Source of the DNA: Diplonema papillatum
Taxonomy: Eukaryota; Euglenozoa; Diplonemea; Diplonemida; Diplonemidae
Reading direction: 5' to 3'
DNA length: 64,000 bases
NCBI GenBank assembly: GCA_030068145.1
Contig: JAPJBO010000192.1
Location: 236,414-300,413 of the forward strand
The notes below the pieces were generated by a model. That model did not search any database, had not been told where the DNA came from, and worked only from the letters and a program-made list of their open reading frames with translations. The position numbers and the translations under genes are program-made. Positions 45,640 to 55,579 of the stretch are shown one piece after another; positions within the stretch are counted from its first letter, which is position 1, and every line of letters begins with the position of its first letter.

Positions 45640-46410
45640 TTGAGGCTGTGAGGCGGGTGGTATGAGGGTAGTAGGTATGCTTATACACTTGTTACAAAAG
45701 TTACTAAAATAATGTCGTGCGGCACTCTCGTTAAACAGACAAGCAAGCTTGTTCCCGCAAGTTACCGTAACTAATTGTCGTGCGGCATACTTGCCATCGG
45801 ACGCTTTTCGGTATAGACAAGCAAGCTTGTTATAAGTTACCCATAAAAGAATGTCGTGCGGCATACTTGCCATCCGACGCTTTTTGTTATGGACAAGCAA
45901 GCTTGTTACCATAAAAGTTACTAAAATAATGTCGTGCGGCACTCAAACAGACAAGCAAGCTTGTTCCCGTAAGGTACCGAAACTAATTGTTGTGCGGCAT
46001 ACTTGCCATCCGACGCTTTTTGGTATGAACAAGCAAGTTGTTACCATAAAAGTTACTAAAATAATGTCGTGCGGCACTCAAACAGACAAGCAAGCTTGTT
46101 CCCGTAAGGTACCGAAACTAATTGTTGTGCGGCATACTTGCCATCCGACGCTTTTTGGTATGAACAAGCAAGTTGTTACCATAAAAGTTACTAAAATAAT
46201 GTCGTGCGGCACTCAAACAGACAAGCAAGCTTGTTCCCGTAAGGTACCGAAACTAATTGTTGTGCGGCATACTTGCCATCCGACGCTTTTTGGTATGAAC
46301 AAGCAAGTTGTTACCATGAAAGTTACTAAAATAATGTCGTGCGGCACTCAAACAGACAAGCAAGCTTGTTCCCGTAAGGTACCGAAACTAATTGTTGTGC
46401 GGCATACTTG
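45640..46410. repeat. 135-bp tandem array abutting the MRPL47 exon
   Basis: About five units contain ATGTCGTGCGGCACTC, CAAGCAAGCTTGTTCCCG and GTGCGGCATACTTGCC. The later ones are nearly identical. On the reverse strand every unit has CAAGTATGCCGCAC, identical to the sequence at the end of the MRPL47 reading frame. The 186-codon forward ORF is the repeat itself. Confidence 0.92.
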
Positions 46411-47585
46411 AGAAAGGGGTCGACGCCGTCGGGCAGGCGGTTGAAGGGAAACGGGGTGACGGGCGCGGGCCGCGTGTTGCGGCGGACGGACCACTCCTCG
46501 CGGGCGAGGACGTGCTTGTACAGGTCGTCCTCCGACTCGGGCACGTGCACCTCGCCCGAGAACAGCAGCTGGTCTTCCGAAGCGAACGCCGCGAGCAGCG
46601 GCTCCGGCGGGCCGGCGGCGGCCGGCTCCTGGCCGGCCGCCGCTTCGGCGGCCAGCACGGAGAAGTGCATGACCTGGTCTTCGCCGTCCTCCGCCCGCCG
46701 CAGCAGGCTTTGCGCGGCGTCGGCCGCCTTGAGCGTGACGTCGTACCGCCACGGGCCCTGGTGGTACAGGGCATCCCGCTCCGCGCGCCACTCGGGGATC
46801 AAATCGAGTGATAGCGGGCGCAAGTCGCGCGACGCACTCCGCAGCTTGTTGACGAGGAACTGCCGGCGCTCTTTTCTCTGCTCGCCTTCGGCGGTCAGCC
46901 GCTCCTTCACGTCTTCAACGTCGACATCGAGAACGACGTTGAGGCGGTCCCGCAGGGCCTCCCATTCACCGGGGGGCTGGAACCCCATTTCGTCCACGCC
47001 GCCGCGCTGGTTGATCTGCTCTTCTTGCGGGATCACGCGGCGGGCCGCGTACACCGTTACGACCCTCTCTTTAGTCGCGATCTCAGCCGGCGGCTGCGGC
47101 CCGGCGGGAAACCGGTAGTACTTCAACCCGACTCGCTTGGTGAACTCGTCCCAAGCGACACGCTTCGCAACCAAATGCCTGTCGGCCATCACCTCCTTCA
47201 CCCTCCGCATCGACTCCGTCACGCGATCCAGCCTCCCCGGGTGCGGGAAGGGGCCGAGGGTCTCCTCCTGGTGCTGGTGGAACAGCTCGAGGGACAGCAG
47301 CTGGTTCCTTTCCTTCAAGAGGATGAACCACACCCTCCGCAGGTCGACGTAGCTCTTTCCCTCCAGCTCCGTCTTCAGCCAGCTCCTCCCCGGGTCCGGG
47401 ACGTCGCCCGTGAAGCCCTTCTCGAGCACGTGCGTCCCGACGAACTGCTCGATCCCCAGCTGCGCCACGTTCACCTCTTCTTCGGCGTCGTCGTCGGTGG
47501 CTGCCCTCCGCTGCGCCTTCACCAGCAGCCTGCTGCCGTGGAGGCGGCGCGGGCCCAGCCGGCCCACCACTCGGATCATCGACAT
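46411..47585 (-). CDS. MRPL47: Mitochondrial large-subunit ribosomal protein uL29m (MRPL47)
   Basis: The ATG at 47585 gives MSMIRVVGRLGPRRLHGS, a basic, acid-free start fitting a mitochondrial targeting peptide. Residues about 65-150 carry the MRP-L47 signature: GRSWLKTELEGKSYVDLRRV, WFILLKERNQLLSLE, and RLDRVTESMRRVKEVM. uL29m binds near the exit tunnel of the mitochondrial ribosome. At about 390 residues it is longer than animal homologues (about 250), with a charged C-terminal extension. Homology-like sequence ends at GVDPFLK, exactly where the 135-bp array begins. Either the frame runs on through the array to a stop at 46326 or a donor CTCAA|GTATGC at the junction starts an intron whose next exon I could not identify. 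An in-frame GTG at 47618 is a less likely start. Confidence 0.85.
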
Positions 47586-47769
47586 TTTTCCCGCCGCCTC
47601 TCCGGCCCCCCCACGCACTAGGTCGCACTAGCTGCCTTGCTTCCTTGCTTTTCCTGCTTTTAGACTTAAAATGGACGGTTCTCATCATGCAGATAAAGTG
47701 ATGATAAGCAGAAATCTGTTTTCGCGTTTTCGAGAGTGAAAGACTTTTGCAAGAAGAGTGATACTCAAG

Positions 47770-47905
47770 CTCCGGAGGCCGACGTAGCTCTTTCCCTCCA
47801 GCTCCGTCTTCAGCGTGAAACGCTTCTCGAGCACGTGCGTCCCGACGAACTGCTCGATCCCCAGTTCACCTCTTCTTCGGCGTCGTCGTCGGTGAGGTCT
47901 ACGGG
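47770..47905 (-). pseudogene. Decayed MRPL47 fragment 1
   Basis: The reverse strand encodes LGIEQFVGTHVLEKRFTLKT then ELEGKSYVGLRS, matching the MRPL47 N-terminal region but lacking the GDVPDPGRSW segment. It lies upstream of the gene, same strand. Next to it (47905-47990) is a hairpin of GGTACGCGCGTGA-type sequence. Confidence 0.88.
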
Positions 47906-48198
47906 CGTGAGCGTGGGCGTGATTCACGCGCGTACCAAACGAAAGCCCGTTTTGGTACGCGCGTGACGCGCGTGGTACGGGCGTGAAGAGCGTGGCGATC
48001 AGAGCTCTGATAACCTACAGGACACCCTCGTGGTGTTCTTCAACCCCCCTTCGGTTTGCAACTCATCAGACCCTGCAACGCACATGAAGCGCGCAGACAA
48101 CCTCCTACGCTACTACACTACTGTCTGTGGAAAGGTGTACGCCCGGTACGACGTGCTCAGCGCACTAAAACAGACATTTTTGTATCACGCGCGTGAAA

Positions 48199-48477
48199 GA
48201 AGAAAAGAAGAAGAAAAAGGCCGCTCCTGGTCCAGGAACGTGACGGTCAACCACACAGTTTGCAAAGCTTGAGTCGGAGGCAGCACAGTGCTACAACCCC
48301 GTCCGCTCTGCCCTGCGGCTTACCGTCTCGACGAGCGCGAGCGCCAAGCCCCAAGGTGCGCCACGCCTTGATGCATTAGTTTGGGAAATCGGTAGCCACT
48401 TGACCCGTAGGCCCGTGGCTCTGCAGTACCGCCGAACACGTGAAGCTTGGCTCCCGTAGCACCTGGTATCCACTCTC
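48199..48477 (-). mobile_element. TTC-tailed retroposon family R3, copy 3
   Basis: Reverse-oriented R3 element with perfect 15-bp duplications ATCACGCGCGTGAAA at 48184-48198 and 48478-48492. The tail reads GAAAGAAGAAAAGAAG on the forward strand. Confidence 0.88.
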
Positions 48478-48689
48478 ATCACGCGCGTGAAAAAAAGACA
48501 GGCGCTTCGTTTTGTTTGTGCGTGCCGGTTGGTCGTTTTCCCACCTGTATTTACCCTGTGTATTCAGGTAAGGAATTCTGATCAACCACCAAAACACGCT
48601 GCCTACGTCTTTTTAGCCTGCACAATACATTGAAGGGCAACCCACAAGATTGTTAGTACTAAAAAACGGAGCTTTTTTAGCCACGCTCG

Positions 48690-48895
48690 TCACGGAGGTC
48701 GACGTAGCTCTTTCCCTCCAGCTCCGTCTTCAGCCAGCTCCTCCCCGGGCCCCGGACGTCGCAGCCGTGAAACCCTTCTCGACCCGACGAACTGCTCGAT
48801 ACCCCAGCTGCGCCACGCTCACCTCGTCGCCGGAAGGGGGGCTGCCCTCTGCTGCGCCTTCACCACGTTCAGATCGCACTAGCTGCCTTGCCTCT
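48690..48895 (-). pseudogene. Decayed MRPL47 fragment 2
   Basis: A second copy of the GTCGACGTAGCTCTTTCCC region with several deletions. It continues through sequence matching the 5' UTR of the real gene (CACTAGCTGCCTTGC), so it copies the 5' end including the leader. Confidence 0.85.
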
Positions 48896-49490
48896 TTGCT
48901 CTCCCTGCTTTAAACCTTTCAGAGCAGCTTGGCTGGCAACGCTCCTCATCGTGTTGGGGGAGGGCTGAAGAGTGCCAAAAGGTTGACTTCGCTTCCTTGT
49001 GAGGAAGAGTGATGCCACTAGCACTGAGGCTCTGGATACCCGACCTGAGGTGGATGTCTACCCATCCCGAGGTCCTCAGCAGCAGCGGTATCGTGGTAGT
49101 ATACACACATACGTAGTATGGTGGTATACATACTACCTACATACTACCTACAGAGTACCCTGTAGTACCAGGTGGTACTACGTGGACCTCTGTAGAAGAC
49201 GACGTCAACGGCCCCAAAACACCGCACAGTGGCACAAGTAAACAGGAATGGTACATCCGCCGAAAGCGTACTGAGAAAAGAACTTCGAAGACGCGCGATA
49301 CTGCGTGTTCAAGGAGGTGACTACCTCCGGATACCAGCACAGGACATCACGGATCTTTTTCTTGCACCAGGCCATAACTTTTAGCCGCAAATAGGCTAAA
49401 AGCCTCAAGGTAGGCATTCACAACGTGGGCAAGGTGGTGTCGGAAAAAACCCACAACCTTCGGGAAAAGATTGAATCCGAGTAGAAAAGT
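48896..49490. other. Stretch with palindromes, no gene
   Basis: 49090-49190 is a run of GTAGTAT, CTACCTACATACTACC and GTAGTACCAGGTGGTACTAC able to fold into nested hairpins. Nothing else is recognisable. Confidence 0.4.
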
Positions 49491-49499
49491 CGCGCATGG

Positions 49500-49835
49500 G
49501 CTAAGGCCGGCGGAAAGAACGACCCCCCACGGCGATCGGTACGCGCCGTACCGCGCCAGGTGCGAGAAGACACGTGCATCGTCGCCGGCAGTGATGGATT
49601 TCCTCACCCGGTCCAAAAGGTCGAAACGCAGTTTGCCGTTTCCGAAGCTTGGGCTGGACTTCTTCACGGAACTTCCAAGAAGCCTGAACGTAGATAGTAG
49701 TTTGCGGAGTGCTTGACTCTTCACCAGACTTCCAATAAGTCGAAACCAAGTTCTCGGAGCCTCTCGGCCACTGCGGCGACGTCCTTCGAAGGCTGATACG
49801 AGTGGAAGGCCTGCTCCGGCGGGAACACGCGGGAA
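49500..49835 (-). pseudogene. Two fragments of the 257-residue gene, downstream of it
   Basis: 49500-49610 matches 50560-50680 (GGCGATCGGTACGCGCCGTA type) and 49735-49835 matches 50490-50560 plus 50725-50750, both with small indels. They are decayed copies, separated by about 120 bp of other sequence. Confidence 0.8.
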
Positions 49836-49837
49836 CG

Positions 49838-50440
49838 TCGTCTTGTTGCGTTAGTGGTATGGTCCTTTGACAGAGTGAGCCGATGCCTCTCATCTCACCT
49901 TTAAAACACGGCTGAGTCGCGCATGCTCTTGACAGACGCTAGCGTCCGACATTTCGCACGCGCGTCGCAGTCGTTGGGTGGTATTGACAAGGGGTTTCAT
50001 CGGACACTCGGATGAGCTTCGTTACTTCACTGCCGCAGGTTCCCCCCTGCCCTGGGAGGTCCGCTTGGCTGCCTTCGGGTTGCGTTTCCGCGTTGGTGTT
50101 GTTGCTTCGCTTTTGGACTCCTTCTTCGACTTCGCACGGTACCAACGTCCTGGTCTGCCCTTGGTGCACGTCTTGCGCTCAGTCTGCGCAGTTCGTCTCT
50201 CCTGCTTGACCTCGTGCTTCCATCGAGCCTGCTTGCGCTTCCATCCCGACGGGTAGTGCGTCTGCGGTCGAAAACTGCCTTCTTGTTGCGTTAGTGGTAT
50301 AGTCCTTTGACAGAGTGAGCCGATGCCTCTCATCTCACCTTTAAAACACGGCTGAGCCACGCATGCTCTTGACAGACGCTAGCGTTTAGCCGACATTTCG
50401 CACGCGCGTCGCAGTCCTTCTTGTTGCGTTAGTGGAGCCG
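49838..50440. repeat. Direct repeat of ~140 bp around a unique centre
   Basis: CTTGTTGCGTTAGTGG, CCTTTGACAGAGTGAGCCG and GACAGACGCTAGCG at 49838-49975 recur at 50283-50415. CACTAACGCAACAAGAAG, the reverse complement of one block, also abuts the rRNA fragment at 53235. The centre (50000-50280) has no recognisable gene. Confidence 0.75.
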
Positions 50441-50479
50441 AAACGCATGGTTTGTGGTTGGCGGAAAATCTGGGTTACG

Positions 50480-51253
50480 TCACCGGACTTCCAAGAAGTC
50501 GAAACCAAGCTCTCGGAGCCTCTCAGCCACTGCGGCGACGTCCTTCGAGGGCTGATACGAGTGGAAGGCCGGCGGAAAGAACGCCCCCACACGCGACGCG
50601 GCTTCGAAGCTGCTTATGACGGCGGGATACCCGTCTCGGTACGCACCGTACCACGCCAGGTGCGAGAAGGCGTCGTCGCCGGCCGGAGGAGGCAGGGCGC
50701 CGCCGAGCGCCGCTGCGACGTGGAAGGCCTGCTCCGGCGGGAACACGCGGGACAGCGCGTGCACACACAGCGCGAGATGCCCGTATTGCGCCCACTCCAC
50801 TTCTTCTCCCGCGAGTCCAGAAACCGTCGGTGCCGGCGGCCCGGAAGAGAGCAGGTGGAACATGGCTGGGCGGCCTGAGTGGACGACGACAGCGTGGTCC
50901 TGGGCGTAGTGTCGCACGATGTCGGCGGTTATAGACACGCTCTCGTCGTCCCCTGGGGCGAGGACGGTGTTCTCGGTCGTGTTGAGCAGGACGCCCGCCA
51001 GGTCCCGCCACCGCTGCGGCTCGTCGGCGGTGAACACGCACGCGAGTAGGTCCCTGCTCGGCCGCAGCTGCGCCACCCAGTGCGCCAGCACCCGCCCCGC
51101 GAAGACGTCCTCCCCGCCCTCGGCCCCCTCGGGCAGGACCCCGGCCACCGCGTGCCGGAGGTACACCATGTCGCATACGTGCAGCCTCCTCGGGCCTCCC
51201 GCCGCGTACGCATTCCGCGCCGCCTTCATCGCAGGCGTCCGGACGACGGACAT
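50480..51253 (-). CDS. Hypothetical protein, 257 residues, not recognised
   Basis: Complete frame from the ATG at 51253 (MSVVRTPAMKAARNAYAAGG) to TGA at 50480. Base composition and codon use match the other genes here. Segments include DMVYLRHAVAGVLP, LAHWVAQLRPSRDLLACVF, AQDHAVVVHSGRPAMFHLL and the C-terminal AERLRELGFDFLEVR. No membrane segment is visible. The first residues could be a weak organelle-targeting sequence. I recognise no family. Three decayed partial copies nearby (49.5, 49.75 and 51.45 kb) share its sequence, which supports a real exon. A GT lies just before the stop codon, so further exons are not excluded. Confidence 0.65.
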   Translation of the reverse strand: MSVVRTPAMKAARNAYAAGGPRRLHVCDMVYLRHAVAGVLPEGAEGGEDVFAGRVLAHWVAQLRPSRDLLACVFTADEPQRWRDLAGVLLNTTENTVLAPGDDESVSITADIVRHYAQDHAVVVHSGRPAMFHLLSSGPPAPTVSGLAGEEVEWAQYGHLALCVHALSRVFPPEQAFHVAAALGGALPPPAGDDAFSHLAWYGAYRDGYPAVISSFEAASRVGAFFPPAFHSYQPSKDVAAVAERLRELGFDFLEVR

Positions 51254-51429
51254 TTTAATGCACTATTTTTAGACCGCTTTCTCGCTTTCAGCAATCAATG
51301 TTCTCAAGTCCCCGATTGACATGAGTGAGGCGGAGGCGGGTCACTTAGAAGAGTTGGGTGGACAGGGGAAAAGCATGGGAAACCCCACAAGGAGAGAGGG
51401 TGTGCGTGATGAAGAACTTCGTCAAACGA

Positions 51430-51530
51430 AGTGAGAGGCGCCCGGTGTGGACGACGACAGCATGGTCCTGGGCGTAGGGTCGCACGATGACTGCGGTTAC
51501 AGACACGCTCGTCGTCGGCATCGTCTGTCC
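51430..51530 (-). pseudogene. Decayed internal fragment of the 257-residue gene, upstream
   Basis: The reverse strand reads SVSVTAVIVRPYAQDHAVVV HTGR, against SVSITADIVRHYAQDHAVVV HSGR in the gene. It lies about 200 bp upstream of the start codon, same strand. Confidence 0.88.
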
Positions 51531-51559
51531 ACGGCCCCCAGCAGTGATAGGCTGAGTAC

Positions 51560-51915
51560 TGTTGCCGATCGCACTGCTCAGCAGTGTCTGTCCGCAGCCC
51601 CCAGCAGGGTTGCTGCGTGCGTACCGCACTGTTTCGTCTGCCCGCGGCGCCCTGCAGTTTATGGCTGAGCCTTGTAAGCTGTGCTGTCGAGATTGGTCTG
51701 CCCGCGGCCCTCTACACTTAGTGGCTGAGCATTGTAAGCTGTGCTGTTGAGATAGGTCGGCCCGCGGCCCTCTACAGTTAGTGGCTGAGCATTGTAAGCT
51801 GTGCTGTTGAGATAGGTCGGCCCGCGGCCCTCTACAGTTAGTGGCTGAGCATTGTAAGCGTGCTGTCGAGATTGGTCTGCCAGCGGCCCCCTGCAGTTAG
51901 TGGTTGGTCCGGTTT
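51560..51915. repeat. 60-bp minisatellite
   Basis: About five units of GTCGGCCCGCGGCCCTCTAC, AGTTAGTGGCTGAGC and ATTGTAAGCTGTGCTGTTG. Two are identical (51740-51860). Weaker related sequence lies at 51530-51600 and 52220-52275. Confidence 0.92.
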
Positions 51916-53240
51916 GGTGAGGTGTAAGAGTGCCTACCTTGGTCCGGTTTTGAGGTGTGAGAGTGCCTACCTTGGTCCCCCATGAGTAGGAAGCCGACAT
52001 GTATCCCGTAAACGGCACACATGCCGGACTCCAAGGTTCGAAAAGCGGATCACACCTACGCGAGGCACGTGCCCAAGTCTCGTGCAGGACTACTGCAGCA
52101 GTCTCCAAGTTTTGCACCTTCCTCAACTAGGGAGGGCTTCAGGTAATTGGAAAAACACGTTCCCCTCCCCGGCGTGTGCGCGTGGTTTCCCTCCACCAGG
52201 GTCACTGCGCCGAAGCAGCCGTCCTGCCCCCTGCAGTTTGTGCCGTTGAGATTGGTCTGCCCGCAGCCACCTGCGAGAGCCAACAACAAAAAGTCCGGGT
52301 TTTCAACGGCCGACGCAATAACGGACGCTCACCAGCATTCTACTAGCCCCACAGGTATCGCGCAAGAAAGCGGCAAGGAAAAGATAACTCTAGGAGGCGA
52401 CGAAGTTAATTAAGTGGTCCCTCCCCAGCTGCGAGGGAGGGAGGGCGTGGTAACCAGTACCCAGTCCTTCGGCTTCGGGTAAGCAATACGGTCACAAAAT
52501 GATTTACCTACGGTTACGGGTGCGATTGTCACTCCCCAGATACGTTTGAAACTGTCCCCCTCGCCGACTTTTTGCAATTTGGGGGGTGACAATTACACGC
52601 ATCACCACGTCACTCAAGGTAGTAAAAAGCAACCGGGTCTTTTCGTTGGACGCGGGAGGTGCGGCGTCGGAGACCATCCGAATACTTTCGAAAGTGACCA
52701 GGAAATTTGTATGGCGCTTTCTTTTGTTTGTGCGCACTAGCGGAACTCACCTGCTTTGGTAAGTTTCATGTAGTACGCTGCCAACTACTCATTCTTAGTA
52801 AAGGGGGGGGGGTTGGCAAGAACGTGCTTGGAATGGGTATGTGCTCAACACCGCACTGGTCCCGTCTGCGCCGTGTTTCGGTCCTTTAAGCCACGGACAC
52901 ATAAGGCGGACCTGCGGTGTGAGTCTGGTTTGTCAGACGCGGCGGACGGGCCAGCCAGCCGTGGTATCCCCGGAAGGGGAACTGAGCGGCTCACGCGCCC
53001 ACACACGGTGAGGTCCAGCCTCAGAAGCTGGCGGTAAAAGAGGTGTACCCGACACACCAGAAAAGCGGACAGGCTACAGGGAAACGCGTGTGTAAGGTCC
53101 ACACCCGAATGCGGGTGCGGGCACGCGCTTTTTTAAACTCCAGCCTGCAACACCAGCTTCTGAAATGGGACACTACCGTGTGAGCTAGCCGCGCAGCTGA
53201 TAGCGTGGTACTCATTTGCATGCGAATGGCTGCCCACTAA
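51916..53240. other. Stretch without a supported gene
   Basis: It contains the 52708-52795 duplicate of 43.92 kb, the R6 piece at 52815-53000 and a short duplicated GGTCCGGTTT...GTGAGAGTGCCTACC block near 51905-51975. No ORF here has a recognisable domain. Confidence 0.45.
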
Positions 53241-53248
53241 CGCAACAA

Positions 53249-53490
53249 GAAGATCTCATTCTTTTGCATCGGGCCGTACCGTTAACCGCAATAGGTCTCC
53301 TAGGCTAAAAGTCTCTGGCCGACAGAACAATGTAGGTAAGGGAAGTCGGCAAACTGGATCCGTAACTTCGGGAAAAGGATTGGCTCTGAGGACACGTGCG
53401 GGATTATCAGTGCGGGTCAGGTCTGGGCTCAGATTCGCGGGAACGGGAAGTTCACGTGCACGCACATTCTCGTGCTCTGCCGTGAAGTGT
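53249..53490 (+). rRNA. Second nuclear LSU rRNA fragment
   Basis: The forward strand has CATCGGGCCGTACCGTTAAC, GGATCCGTAACTTCGGGAAA and AGGATTGGCTCTGAGGACAC, the same region as the 5' part of the fragment at 18915-19478. Both start at AGATCTCATTCT. This copy is shorter and diverges after GGGCTCAGATT, with a last block GTGTCAGCTCGGGCGGC related to the next LSU segment. Confidence 0.85.
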
Positions 53491-53900
53491 CAGCTCGGGC
53501 GGCTATTGTTGGGCCAACAGCGCCTGAGCACTGCTCGTAGCCTGTATGTGCACTGCAAGTTCGTGTAAATAGAACTGCGCAGCACCCTGCAAGTACCGTG
53601 GTGCCTCCAAGCGTGCGCTCTTGATTGCACCTGTGTACCGAGCCGTGCTATAAAGTGTCAGCTTGGGTTGTTGCTATCATTGGTGGGCCAACAGTGACTA
53701 CACGTAGCCTGCATGTGCGCTGCAAGTTCGTGTAAATAGAACTGCGCAGCACCCTGCAAGTAGCGTGGTTCCTAGCCAAGCGTGCGCTTTTGATTGCACC
53801 TGTGTACCGAGCCTTGCTATGAAGTGTCAGCATGGGTTGCTATTATCGTGCCGACAGTGCCTACACAATACACGTAGGAGCGCTGCTTGGTGCGTGTAGC
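53480..53900. repeat. ~170-bp tandem repeat derived from the rRNA fragment end
   Basis: GAAGTGTCAGCTCGGG, GTTGGGCCAACAG, GTGTAAATAGAACTGCGC and TTGATTGCACCTGTGTACCG recur with starts near 53483, 53655 and 53823. The first block matches LSU rRNA, suggesting amplification from the fragment edge. Confidence 0.85.
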
Positions 53901-54740
53901 AGGACTGCCTGCACCAGCAGCGAGCTGCATTTACGAATAGCATTCAAAGCTGATTCTCTTGCAAAGCCGCAGAATATCAAAGAAATGCTCGCTCAGACAA
54001 CCCCGCTGCCAAGCCTGAACTTCTACAAATATCCGGAAGGTGGCGCAAGCTGCTTGGGGACACAACTGGCGTCGAGGTAAGTCTCCTGGAATGGGGTATC
54101 CACAGAGGGTGAGAGTCCCGTATTTCCTCGACGAGCCATGCTGGTTAACTCCTTGCCAGCACGAGTCACTCAGTTTGGGAATGCAAGCCACAGCGTGTGA
54201 TCGATGACCCTATCTGCAGTGCACCTGCGACAGCGACGCCGCTATGTCTGTGGCACGTCTCTTTGCGCGTTACGTGTATCGCCGCAAAGCTTGGCGGAGG
54301 GGTACCGCACCTGCAATGAAGGGCGCGCAGACACGGTGCACAGACCGCTTACCTGGCTTTGCAGTGCACCTGCGATGCGTTGAGATGACGTCTGAAGGAG
54401 GAGCGCCCCAAGCTGGCACTAAGGGTGTGATGAAGCGCGCACGGTGGCACCCACAGCGTGTGTGCGCAAGGTGTCGTGCACCTATACCTTCTCAGCGCTG
54501 GCACAGTATTTCGGCGCTTACTGCTTCGGATACGGTATTTCTTCACACCAATGCGTCGTGCAGTTGACGGGAACGTACGTCCAGAGGAATGGCTGTGGAT
54601 GTGGACACATGTTTGGTATTGTTGCCTGCTGAAAAGGATTGAACCGCAGTTTTTGAACCGCTGTTTTTGGTATCCTTCCTTTGCGAGGTGGTTCTGCTCG
54701 CAATCCGTTCTCTTTTCTTTCTTATATGATGTAGGAAATA
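53901..54740. other. Stretch with one possible orphan exon
   Basis: A short forward frame (53832-54076) ends at a textbook donor GTCGAG|GTAAGT and encodes KADSLAKPQNIKEMLA and SLNFYKYPEGGASCLG. No start, partner exon or family can be recognised. The rest shows nothing. Confidence 0.25.
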
Positions 54741-55085
54741 CTTGAGGAGACTGCCCATTGCTAAATCTCAAATAGTGTGGTACTCATCGCCCCGCTATCG
54801 CAACAATATATCAATCTCAAAGGAGGTAGCTGTGCTGCAGCCCACACGAAACACAGGAAATCTGGGTTCCGTTCTTCTTGTGCTTCCGACGATCCCGTAT
54901 ATATGGACGTACAGATTGGCGTCTTTCAACTTTTCGCGTCTTTTCTTTTTGTATAAGCACCTGCTTTGTAGGAAATACTTGAGGAGGCTGCCAGCTGCAA
55001 AATATCAAAGGAGGTAAATGTGCTGTAGCCCACACGAAACACAGGTGAATCTGGGTTCAGTGGCGGGCGTAAGCGTTCAACAAAC
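54741..55085 (-). repeat. Two reverse copies of dispersed family R2
   Basis: Reverse complement of R2 blocks: CACGAAACACAGG, CAAAGGAGGTAAATGTGCTG, AAATACTTGAGGAGACTGCC. The copies are arranged head to tail just downstream of the methyltransferase gene. Confidence 0.75.
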
Positions 55086-55108
55086 GGCTTGCGAAAACCC
55101 GCCAACTT

Positions 55109-55579
55109 TTAGACCAACGCAACACCGGGGACAAGGTTCAGGAAAAAGCATACCACCGTCGCTTCGTTTTTCGTGATGACGACAGAGTACGTGTTCGGAA
55201 AGGTCTGTTGCGACTTCAGCGGGAAGACGGGGACGGACGAGAACAGACTCCGCTCCTCGTGGATCTCCACGGACACAGGGAGGTCTCTCAGGCACGGCCT
55301 GACGTCCTTCCTCCGGTATTCCGCGTTTTCCGTCCACCCGTTGTATATCCGGCCACCCTTCCGGACCACTCGGACCATCGACCGCAGCACCGCGCAGAAG
55401 GTCGTCCGGTTGTACACGTGGTACACAGAGCCGAAAGAGAGGGCGTGATCGAAATAATTTTCGGGGAGCCACTCGTCGATGCGAGCCCCGTTGGCCCGGC
55501 AGAAGTGGTTTTGCTCCGTCGTGTTGACGAGGCTGTACGCGATGGACTTCTCGCTGACGTCCAGACCAAAGCCCGTGAC
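55109..55579 (-). CDS. Methyltransferase exon 2
   Basis: It carries the second half of the SAM-binding fold and the C terminus (PNTYSVVITKNEA, then a hydrophobic tail). It has no start codon of its own in a sensible place and cannot fold without exon 1. Confidence 0.85.
   Translation of the reverse strand, partial: VTGFGLDVSEKSIAYSLVNTTEQNHFCRANGARIDEWLPENYFDHALSFGSVYHVYNRTTFCAVLRSMVRVVRKGGRIYNGWTENAEYRRKDVRPCLRDLPVSVEIHEERSLFSSVPVFPLKSQQTFPNTYSVVITKNEATVVCFFLNLVPGVALV

Noticed and set aside
45851-46411. 186-codon forward ORF of repeated KVTKIMSCGTQTDKQAC
   Set aside because: It is the 135-bp array read in one frame. No start context or domain.
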